Source of the DNA: Lottia gigantea
Lineage: Eukaryota > Mollusca > Gastropoda > Lottiidae
NCBI RefSeq assembly: GCF_000327385.1
Contig: NW_008707828.1
Location: forward strand, 278,198-342,197
Reading direction: 5' to 3'
Length of the DNA: 64,000 nt
Shown: one piece after another, positions 27,101 to 39,100 of the stretch
How the letters are laid out: each line of letters starts with the position of its first letter
Position numbering within the stretch: the first letter of the stretch is position 1
The notes under the pieces: model-generated
The model's input: the letters and a program-made list of their open reading frames with translations, nothing else
Databases searched by the model: none
Told to the model about the DNA's origin: nothing
Translations under genes and position numbers: made by a program

Positions 27101-30100
27101 ACTTAACAGTAGGCGGACATCTTGAACAACAAATTGTCTTTGATCAAAAACCACTGCTGTTTATTGAACTGTTTTGTCAGACATGTCTTTGGAAGCCACA
27201 GTGGCTGGGTATAGGTCGAGATAATACCTTCGGATTTTTCAATTCGGTTTCCCCCTGTCAGTGATGCAAGTTAAGAGGGGCTGACATGGAAAAAGCATCT
27301 AGTTGTTCGAATGGGACAATAAACCGAGGCCCCGTGTTCTACAGGCTGTGCACGTTAAAGATCCCTCGACAGTTCGAAATCGAAAAAGAGGAGGCTAATG
27401 CTGGCAAATTTTCCCTCATTGACCCTGCATGGTGTTGCCTGTCTTCATTAGCCCACATGGTGCAGAAAAGTAGGACGTAAAACTCATTTTATATTCATTT
27501 CAGACATGGACATGTCTTTATATAATCTGGGGCCTTATTCTCAAAAAACCTCAACTTAAACGGACAGGTACGCCATTTTTTGAAGTCTTGAGAATATATG
27601 TAAATAGTCTTCAGAAGTACTAGACATATACGGAAAAGTCCTTCAAGAATATCTCAAACAATGAATTTCTTATCCTATTTTTATAAATGTCTTTTCTACA
27701 TATGGCAGTGTCTCAAAAAAAGACAGTTGTCTTTTTAACTTTCAAATGCAGATGATTCTGGATTTTTATACTGGTGTACACCTTTTAAACTGGTCAACTG
27801 GATGTTTATATTTGGTTGGGACTGTATAGTTGCCATGGCAACATTTACCAATTGTCGCTGGAAAACATTGGTCACTATAGGAACATGTTAATAAAAATTT
27901 GCGCCAAATTTAGTATTGTTTATTTTAAGGATTGCAGATTTCATACTACAAAACAAAACATTTTCATTTGAACAGAATTGTTGGTGATGTCAATATTTTG
28001 GATTCTATTATTTTTTTTTCAATGAAACGCGACAAATGAATAGCCTATTTTTCTTGCTCCAAGATCTTATTTTCTGATTCCATATTACTTCTTACTATTA
28101 TGGTGTCTGAATTTTGCCAACTTGTTGATTTTTTTTGTTAGGAATGGCTGCGCATTTATTTACAGTGACAGATTTTTCCAGATATATTGGAGGATGAAAA
28201 GGGATGAGTATTATACATGCTTGTGTATTATATTCGGGAATATATGTTATGATTTTTCATGATTTTTTTTTTTTTTTTTTTTCAGACGACCATTCTAGAG
28301 TAGTGTTGAATTCTGCTGCCAATGTTTCTAGTTCTGACTATATCAATGCCAACTTCATTGTAAGTTTAATTTATTTTATAAAACATGTCAAATTCATGCT
28401 TATGCACAATGTAAACCCTAAACTCAGGGTCAAAATAGAGCAGTTGTTCACAACCTATTTCAGCCTTCACACCCCTGAAGCAATCACTTGGGCCTTTAAT
28501 TTGTTTCATCCATATTTCCAGCATGTGATGATGTGAGGTGGTCTCTCTATTCGAAATAACATTCTTCTCCTTCATCAGTTGGCCACTCCCCTGACACCTT
28601 AATCCCACACCCCCAGGGGGTGAAAACAACCCAGGTTGGGAACCAGGAAAATAGAGGCTGACAGACTTCGCTACAAAGGTGTCATATTCGCAAGCCTCCC
28701 TTCCAAGAAAATTATTTGAAAATAGAAATGTTTTTGGTGCATATTTTAGGGCAAAAATATAGTCGGGGTACAATTTGGGGGGAGGGGGCAAACCATTTTT
28801 CTCTGACAAATGCTGTGCTTAATCACACGCTATTTAATGCAATCTCTACCTTTTAAGGGACAGATGCGCCATTTTGGGGGTTGATTTGAGTCTTGAATAT
28901 ATGTAAATAGCCTTTAGAAGTACTAGAAATATACAAAAATCAAATTATTCCTATAAAATATCTCAAGTTAAGAATTTCTTTTCCTATTTCTATATATAGT
29001 AATGTCTCAAGAAAAGATGACTTGTCTGTTTAACTTTCAAACGTAGATAATTCTGGACACACATTGATTTGAAGGCTCAAATTTCTACGGTAAGCTGTGA
29101 ACACTATCAATGATTGGCTTAGCTAAAAAAAAATCATCTTTATGAGACTTAGGTAGGAATCTTTGGTAAGAAAATGACTCACATGTCCCTTTAATATCAC
29201 TTAAAGATTATTTTCAGAGTTAATTTTTCTTCTAATTAACATAGAAAAAAACACACGCGAATAGTATAAAAAAATTCATGTGGAAGTCATTTACTTGTTC
29301 AGCGGACATTTTCTTTTATTTTTGATTGACAAGCATACAACGTATTATTTAATCTTTGTGTCTAAATAGCCAATAAATTGTCGATAAATCAAAAATAATT
29401 CTGAAAAATATTGGCGGGAATTCTAGCAACAGACGTCACTTTCTCATGTAAAGTTATTGAAGCGACCTTTTTTAAGTGAATCACGAATCATGGGAGAATT
29501 CTATTTGAAAGTAATTTTTTCATGAACTGAAACATTCTGTAGTAAATCTTTCTCTCTTAATTTGATTGAAAATAAATCGTTGCCGTGGTAAACGGTGGTA
29601 TCTTGGTCCAAACTCTTTTGCTGGCTGTTACTTAGGTGTAAGATTTGGATAAAAATACTGTTTTTTTTTTATATCATATCTTAAACAAAGCCCCTGGTTC
29701 AAAAATTTTTCAGTCTAATTAAAATTAGACCAAACTCTTGTTTGTTTATTTGGTTTTATTTTTAATATAACCATGTCAGTTAGGGTCTAACGACAGTCCT
29801 CTTGAATGATCGTCAAATTAACCTTTTGACCTCACCTGATAAATGGGTTACAAAATGCCACCACAGGAGAGGGTAGCAATTTGATTGGTTAAGGCAGATG
29901 TCATTGAGTTAGGTGAAAAGGTTAATTTGACGAACGTTCAAGGGGGCTGTTGTTAGACCCTAACTGAAGTGGCTATATTGAAAATAGATGCTAATGAAAT
30001 AAAGGTAACGAAAGACACCACCGCAGAGTAGCCAAACTTTGAATTCAGCTTCATTGAGTCAGTCTGCCCCTTTGGAGCCGCCACTGCAATATTCCATAGT

Positions 30101-33100
30101 TCAAATTGATTTTCACAATGTTGAAAGAGTGACGTAAATATCTGTTGGGAATCGGACAATGCATGTCAGACATAGAATTTGATTTTAGAAATGAAGTTAG
30201 TAATCAGACGAGATAAATGAGTAATAACATGATGTAGAATGAAAAATTTGTCTTTTGGCAGAGGATACCCTGAAATTTGATCCCGATATCTATTAAGAAG
30301 TGAATGTTTTATATTTTAAACTAGCACACGATACATCCATCAATCTGCCTCGGAACATTTACAGCAAATAATTGAAAAATGTTGATGCTATAATAGTGAA
30401 GAGCTGAATATTTTACTGAGAGCTTTAGTATTCACACGAGCAAGATTTTCTTGGTAAAATGAATTGGCAAATTTGGCAGGGAAACACACAAAAATGAAAA
30501 GAAATGAATGGAGTTTTACGTCCTGCTTTTTTGCTCCATGTGGGCTAATGAAGACGGACAACGCCATGCAGTTTATAATAAGGGAAATTTTGCCAGCACT
30601 TGGGATTGCTCCAGGGGGTGTGAAGGCTGAAATAGGATGGGAACCACTGCTCTAAACACCTAAAAGCAATCTGCAATTGCAACTCAACAATCCATACGAA
30701 ACGTCCACTTAGATACATTTTATTGGAAAATTTACATTGCATTCACTCTTGGAACAAAATAAACAAAAAGGTCTATATTTTGAGCTAATGTAGTTGAAAT
30801 GGTTATAACATTGACAGGAAAATAAGGACAAATAGAAGTACAAAAGTATTCAGCATTTTACACTAGGCTTTAACCCAATTATGGTGAATTAGATTGACAC
30901 AAAGTAGAAACATGAGTGGCAAATGTAAATTAAATACAATGCTTTGAAATTGTCAGGCCATAAAACGAAATTGATCTTTCTCTATACTAAAAATCCATAT
31001 TCTTAATCAGCAAGTTTTTGTGTAATTATATGTTTTACAGTTTTATTACTTAAAGTATTGGTTTCATTGAAATATTAAAGTTATTCATTTAAAGTGGTCC
31101 ATATTAAAGGGACAGATTCGCCATCCATTCGACCAATCGTACTTTAGTCTCAGAATCAGAATTTTTGATCTAAGCCAATCAGTATTAGTGTTCACAGCTC
31201 ACCATCAAATTTGAGCTTCGAATTCATGTGTGTCCAGAATTATCTGTGTTTGAAATTTCAAATGACAAGTCGTCTTTTCTTGAGACACTACCATATATAG
31301 AACAGACATCTATAGAAATAGGAAAAGAAATTCTTGATTTGAGATATTTTTTGAAGGAATTATGTGATTTTCGTAGATTTTAACCTGTGTCTTCAGTTTA
31401 CAAATTCACACTGTAATATTATTCCTATTATACGCCCACATTGAAATGTGGACATATATTGCTGTCGTTCTGGCCGTCTGTTCACATTTCTTGTAGGCGC
31501 GATAGAGGCTACAGTTTTATCTGATCTTGATGAAACTTAGTATCCATATATATTGATGAGATCTCGGTCAAGTTAGAAAATTGATAATAATCAGATGATG
31601 AACTGTTTCAGAGTAATTGCCCTAGTGTGTATAGCGATGAGACATTGTTTGAATTTGATGATAATTTGATGAACTGTTTCAGGTTTTTGCCTTGATTAAT
31701 AGATGATTTTAAGATTATTTGAATATTCAGTATTAAGCCACTGAAGATTTTGTTATTATTTCCGACAGCTGGTAGTGAGCGTATGTTACCTTGCCTGGCA
31801 AGCTATCTTTTACCATTCAAAAGAAAGAACTCCAACAAATTTCAAAATGGCGACTAAATTCTATAATCATTTGTCTAGAAGTACTGCTTGAGCCAAAGAA
31901 TTCATATGGTCCAGTAACCTTCGTCTCACGGAGGTCTCATTGTACTTCAATATTTGTGAATAACTAACGACCTAGATCTTATTTTTCAGACTGACCATGA
32001 TCCAAGGAACCCAGCTTTCATTGTTGGTCAAGCTCCTCTACCACATACTGTTGCCGACTTCTGGCAGGTAAAAAAAATTATCTTTAAAGATAACTACAGA
32101 CGTCAGAATGAAAATTGGAATGGTGCAAATTGATGCTATTAGTGTTCCCGATAGACATGCAAAATTTAGAAAACTTCCTTACAATCCCTTTAAGTTTTGT
32201 TTTACTCCTTATGAATATCAAGTAAAGGCAAATTTGCAAAATCAGATTCTCAATGAAACCTTGCTTATTTAAGAACATGTGGATCAATGTTGCAATTTAC
32301 AAAATTTGTATGAATATACACAGAACAGAACTCTCAAAAATCCTGTCTTTCATCCTTGGTCAAACCCTTTGGAATAGGAGAAATCAGTTAAGCCGTGATA
32401 TGCTAAAAATAGAACACATGCATGACCTAAGTAGGACAAACCACTCTTACAACTCTTAAAGTATTTTATCTTGTCCATTGGATATTTGTTATGGTTAGGT
32501 ACGGATGGCCATATTTTTATTGCCAATTTTTGTAGAATCGCAGTGTGAATAGCCACAGCCTTTATTTTTTGTTTGATTTGTAACTACACTGTTAATTAAC
32601 AGTCTATTTTTTGAATTTCAGATGGTTTGGGAACAAGGTAGTGTGGTGATTGTCATGTTAACCAAACTCACTGAAAACGGAACTGCTATGTGTCATCGTT
32701 ACTGGCCAGAAGAAGGAAGCGATCTGTATCATATATATGAGGTAGGTGTTCTCAAACAATATGGCTTCTCTTAGCCCCTGGTTACAAGATTCGATGTTCC
32801 TTTTTTCAAAAAACCTTTTATACTGAGCTATTATATTGGTTGAATAGGTCGGAGACATCAAATTGTTATACGAGGTTTAAATTTTCAAAGAATGAAAATC
32901 AGGATAGCGGTAAAAAAAAAGAATAAAAAAGATTTTAACAAAATAGGCATGCATAAAGGTCTTTGCGTTTTTCTCGAAAAGTAATTTCGTGTCATATCTC
33001 GTTATACGAGGTTTCAAGCAGTCACCCACCATATATTCTGGTACACATGGTAATACTCTGTGCTTGTCAGTTTCACTTCCAGAGAGCCAAGATAGTTTCA

Positions 33101-36100
33101 TTGTTTATTTCAGGTTCATCTGGTCTCGGAACATATCTGGTGTGATGACTATCTGGTACGCAGTTTCTACTTGAAGAATCTCCAAACAAATGAGACCCGA
33201 ACTGTAACTCAGTTCCATTTCCTAACCTGGCCAAATCTTGGTGTTCCTGGCTCAATCAAGGCTTTACTGGACTTCAGAAGGTTTGTTGTAGACTTCTTTC
33301 TGTAACCTTCCATATGCATATTAGCATAGTTGTGTGCATAGTTGAGGTATATCTTTAATTGAAAGTAACAGTATCAATAGGCAGTAGGTAGAGAGAATTC
33401 TTTTTGCCCGCTTTTGTTGATTAAAATCACCCTCGATCCTGAAAGGGCACACGTACTAATTTTAAAGAATGTATGTCACTCAGCAAGATTTTTACGTTGA
33501 TCATGTGATCGATATAAAAATGGCAGAGTCAGCCATTTTGAACACGATATCAACATGATATCTGATTGGTTCAATGTATCCCCCACTGAATAGATTACGA
33601 CGAACACAGGCAAACAAACAAATTGGTGGAAATAATGGGCCGAAATTTTGGATTTTGGATGCTGGAAATTCGTACAAGTTTAAAGAATTGTAGACATGAG
33701 CGCGCTGAAGCGAAGTTTTGAGATATGTTAAAATCTGTGATCATGCAGGGAAGCAGGCCAGTTCCTCAGCATATGGTCTTCACATTGCTTACTCAATGAA
33801 AAAAAAATATATTAAAAGAAATTTCTGAAATTTCACAATGTAGTAAGAAAATGAACTTGAAAAATGTAAATTTTAATCTCTAACCCAAACGACCTTGACC
33901 TCCTAATTCTTTATCATTCAAATTTTAACGTGCCGTATTTAAATTTGTAGTGTATGATGGATGTACAGAAAACACGAGTAAGATTTTTTTGAGGGTTAAT
34001 TTATTGGTTGGAGAAGGGTTTTTCATGGTTCCTTTTTGCATTTTGGTTATGGTAGCCATTTTGTAAAAAAGAAAAGAAAAAAAAAACAGCCTTATATAGT
34101 ATCTGTTTAAGATACAGCTGCAGTAACATTATACTTTTTGAGCAATGCGTATATATTTGTGTGTGAAATTTACAAAACAAAAATTATCAAGAGTTGTATA
34201 TTAATCAGATTGCTTAGTGTAAGGGAACCTCTTGCTTTACCTTTGGTTTTTGTTTTGGGAAAATGTGGTGGTGGTTTTTAGTAAAATGGTGATATTGTTG
34301 CAAAAACCACCTGATGGCATTGTGCTGATGGGCAGTTAGTGGTATTAGCAGATGTTTCTAGAACAACAGAACATCAGGAATATCATTAGTTCATAATACT
34401 CATTCCTTGTTTCCAGATTCCAAAGGCTTATTTTTCACTGCAGCTTTTTCATCTTCTGCTTGGTTTTGGGTTTTAACTTTCTAATATTATCAACTTTTTA
34501 TTCTCATCTTGGCTTTGGGCTCTAACTTCATCTTCCCGGGCAGCTNNNNNNNNNNNNNNNNNNNNNNNNNNNNNNNNNNNNNNNNNNNNNNNNNNNNNNN
34601 NNNNNNNNNNNNNNNNNNNNNNNNNNNNNNNNNNNNNNNNNNNNNNNNNNNNNNNNNNNNNNNNNNNNNNNNNNNNNNNNNNNNNNNNNNNNNNNNNNNN
34701 NNNNNNNNNNNNNNNNNNNNNNNNNNNNNNNNNNNNNNNNNNNNNNNNNNNNNNNNNNNNNNNNNNNNNNNNNNNNNNNNNNNNNNNNNNNNNNNNNNNN
34801 NNNNNNNNNNNNNNNNNNNNNNNNNNNNNNNNNNNNNNNNNNNGTTACCAGCTTTGGATTTTCACTAACACTAACAAAAGGCATGAGCTTTGGATTGCAA
34901 GTTTAGGATTTTCGCTAATTTTGAGGGAAGTCACTGAAGAAGTTTGATTTTCTGGTTGAGGATTTTCACTATCACTAACAAAAGGCATGAGCTTTGATTT
35001 TCTAAGTTATAATGCCAGTAGTTACTGGAAGTTTCTTGACTCATCAATAGGTTGTTGTGTGTGGTTAAGGTTATGATGCCAGGCGTTCCTGAAAGTTTCT
35101 GGTCTAGAGTCTGTGAGATCTATTTAAAATTTAGTCAGTGATGCAGGTAAGAGGGGCTGACATGGAAAAAGCGTCAAGTAGTTCGTATGGGACAATAAAC
35201 CGAGGCAATGTGTGCCACAGGCTGTGCACGTTAAAGATCCCTTGACCGTTTGAAATAAAAAAAAAGCAGGCTAATGCCACTGTCGCGGAAAAGTTTCCCT
35301 CATTGCACCCTACATGGCGTTGCCTGTCTTCACTAACCCACATGGTGCAGAAAAGTAGGACGTAAAACTCCATTCATTTCATTTTTAAGCATGCGAATGA
35401 ACTGTAGGACTAGCCTTCTTGTTAAAGAAGAAAAAATCATTTATTAAATCGCAGGAGCTGAAAATGGTGGAAGAAAATGTTTCCTTTCATTGTGACAATT
35501 TAACACATGAAATGTCTTATTGAAAGAATTTTGTCATTTGACCGCCATTAAATTCCCTAGGATGACATCAGGTGCAATGAGGTAGAGATAATGACACTTT
35601 AATTAGTTTCCATTGGTAAAGAGTTAAAGAGGCTGAAAGGAAATAACTGTTTCTATGTCTGCTCATAAAATCATTCCAGTGGTAGAAGCAGTGAAGATTT
35701 TTTGCTGTTTTAATTGGTCGAAATTCAGACTTTTTTTTATTGTTTGCTACATTCTTCAAAATGTTTTAATTTTGGTCCTTCTTTCAACTTGATTGGGAAA
35801 ATTTCAACAATTAAAAATCCTCATGTTTTATTTCCCAAAATTTTTCTTTGTGAACGATTTTATCTTTCCTGCTGAAAAAAAGAAAATCTTTGGGAAAGAA
35901 AATCAACAAAATACTCAGAAATTATCTCTGATTAAGCAAAATAGGGTAGCTGCATTCATTCATTTACACATTTACATATTTTTACACAAGTACATATGTA
36001 CTAAATGGACGGACTATGTTGCTGTGATCAATTACATGACCACAAAAGATGTACCGGTACAAGCCATCACAATTCTATATATAGAAAAATACATATACAC

Positions 36101-39100
36101 AAGTACATGTGTATTAAATGGACAAGGTTATACTAACGTGATCAAGTACAGGACCACAAGATGTACAGTATGTTAGAAAAAAGACCAAATTTCCATTTAT
36201 TGCGGCCATCTTTAAGAATATATAGTTGAAAACTATTTGCGGATGAATTAAGCTCTAATGAAAGGGATATTAGAAAACCTAACCATTAAGGTTAATTATG
36301 TTCTAATTAAGAGAGTATTAACACCCAACATCACAATTTGAGTCTATAGAAAGGACTGGTCGCCTGAGGCTATATCCTGTCTCTGCCATTAACAACCTAC
36401 GATCAATGCTAGCGTTATTATACTTCCACCTGGGTCTTCATACCATATTCACGCATTAATAGTCTTAAGATCTTTGTGGGTTGAAAGGGCTAGGATCGGA
36501 AATGTCGTCTCTGGTTGGAATATAATTGGAAGGTTGGACTTGCGTTATAGTCTGTCTTGCTAGGCAGGGGGTTGTCAGAACTAGTTAGGAAGATTTCAAT
36601 TGCTTGATATTGTACTTAGTGAAAAAAGATGGTCTACATTTAACTTTCGAACCATAAATTCATCTACTAAGTATTGTTGACTAATTAGTAGATATTTTAG
36701 TATACCGATTTGGTCAAATAGTCACCAATAAAATGTAACTCTCAAAACTAACGAAGTCTTTTAAAGGGATAGGTAGATTTTTGGGGGTTGATTTGAGTCT
36801 TGAATATATGTAAAAAGTCTTCAGAAGTACTAGAAATGTACGAAAATTGCATAATTCCATCAAAAATATCTCAAACTAGGAATTTCACTTTCTATTCCTA
36901 TATGGATTTAAAGGCGGTGAGCTGTGGGTACTTTTACTGACCAGTAACAAATTTCCCATTTCTGAGACGATTGGGGAAATAGATGGCACATCTGTCCCTT
37001 TAATAAACTTACTTATAATGACTTTTTGAATTAAAAACTAAAATGAAACACTATTTTAGGCAAAGTTAGATAATAAAGGGCTAAAGGTGGATTTGATAGC
37101 TCCAAGTTTCATCTCCAGCATAGGTCTAGATACTGGCATCAGATTTTGCAGGACTGGTTTTCTTCCTGTTATTGTTAAAATGGAGCTTCTCAAGGATTGG
37201 AAATGAAGAAACAGTAGGCTAATGCAGCTGTCCTGACAAAATATTCTGTATTGAAAACTACATGTGCATTTTATTTAATAATTTGTTGACATATAAGATT
37301 TTTGTATCAATGTATATTTCAGAAAAGTGAACAAGTCGTACCGTGGAAGATCTTGTCCAATTGCAGTACACTGCAGGTAGGCTATATTACTTATATCACA
37401 TCATTATAACATATGAATAACATATGAATTTTCTTTGAAGGTGCACAGGGAGCCGCTGTGGCTCAGTGAGTTAGACGCTTACTAACCTGAAGATCCAGGG
37501 ATCAATCTCGGCATAGGTCTAGATAATACCCTCAGATTTTCAACACAGTTTCCCCCTATCAGTGATGCATGTAAGAGGGGCTGACATGGAAAAAGTGTCT
37601 AGTTGTTCAGATGGGACAATAAACCAAAGCCCTGTGTGTTATAGGCTGTACACGTTAAAGATCCCTCGACAGTTATAAATCAAAAAAATTTCCCTCATTG
37701 CACCCTGCATAGTTTGCCCGTCTTCATTTGCTCAATGGTGCAGGAAAGTAGGACGTAAAATTCCATTCATTTCATTTTCATTTTGAAGGTGCTAAGAACC
37801 AGGTTTTTTAACCAGGCATGTTTTTTTCTTTCCAGTGATGGTTGTGACAGATCGGGAACCTACATTCTGATTGACATGGTTCTTAATCGTATGGCTAAAG
37901 GTAAGAGTCATCTAGAAAAAACAATGGCCCAGCCTTGACCTGCCACTTTCAAATTTTTTTTATCATTTTATATGGTAAAAAAAATGGCTTGTGACCCCTG
38001 TGGAAAATTTTGTGGCCCCTGTACAAAGAATAAACCATGAAAAAGTATCAAACCATATAAAATCTCATTTAGACCTTCATTTTGGATTCCTTCAGCTTAA
38101 AGGGACAGTTGTGCCATTTTAAGGGGTTGAATGTTTAGTCAGAAGTACTAGAAATGAACGAAAATCACATAATTCCTTTAAAAATACTTTAATTTTACTC
38201 ACTATATCTATATATATCTTTTCTATATATCACAGGGTATCTTAAAATGTCGAGTCGTCTTTTTAACATTCAAAGGCAGATTATTCTGGACACACATAGA
38301 TTTGAAAGCTTAAATTTCAACAGTTAGCTGTGAACACTATTACTAATTTGCTCAGCTAAAAAATTTCAGTTTCTGAGACTAAAGTATGATTGGCGCATCT
38401 GTCCCTTTAATTCATTGACTGCTGAACTGAATTGAATTAGCAATAACTTCAAATTTGAATTTTTTTTATTTTGCAGGAGCCAAAGAAATAGATATGGCTG
38501 CCACCTTGGAACATATCCGAGACCAGAGAATGGCCATGGTGAAATCTAAGGTATTATTTTAAGTTTTTTGAAAAATCACAATTGCATATCATTAGAACAT
38601 CCCTACTTTCTATCATATAAGTATATTAGCATTTTCATTTTCATAAATGAAAATAAGGGAACCCATCTTTAAAAATTGTGTTTTTATCCCTGTAATATTT
38701 GTAACATGGTAGGCCAGTCTTATTCAAGGGAGACAACTAGCAATAATTCACCATTGAACTGTCTACAACTAAAGATTATCATAGGGCTGATCACTAGTCT
38801 GTGATATCAGATTACTATAAATATTATCTTGTTATCTATCGACTAGCACTGACAGATCTTGGTTATGCTGCGGGCACACAAACAGTTGTTGCCTATTTTT
38901 GACACAGACCAGAATTAAATCTCCGTGTGCCTGTGCTTCCGCAACGAGATAATTGCGATGCCAAGAGGCTTTATAATATCAAACCAGTTTATTATTTGTC
39001 GCTGATTATTTTATCATCCAATCAGATTCATTTCCCAAAGACGTTTTACATGCAGCATTACAATACGTCCAAAATCATTTATTACCGTCTGATTTTCCAA

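Noticed and set aside
34509-34884. Frames of 118-119 codons on both strands
   Set aside because: They run through the N gap.
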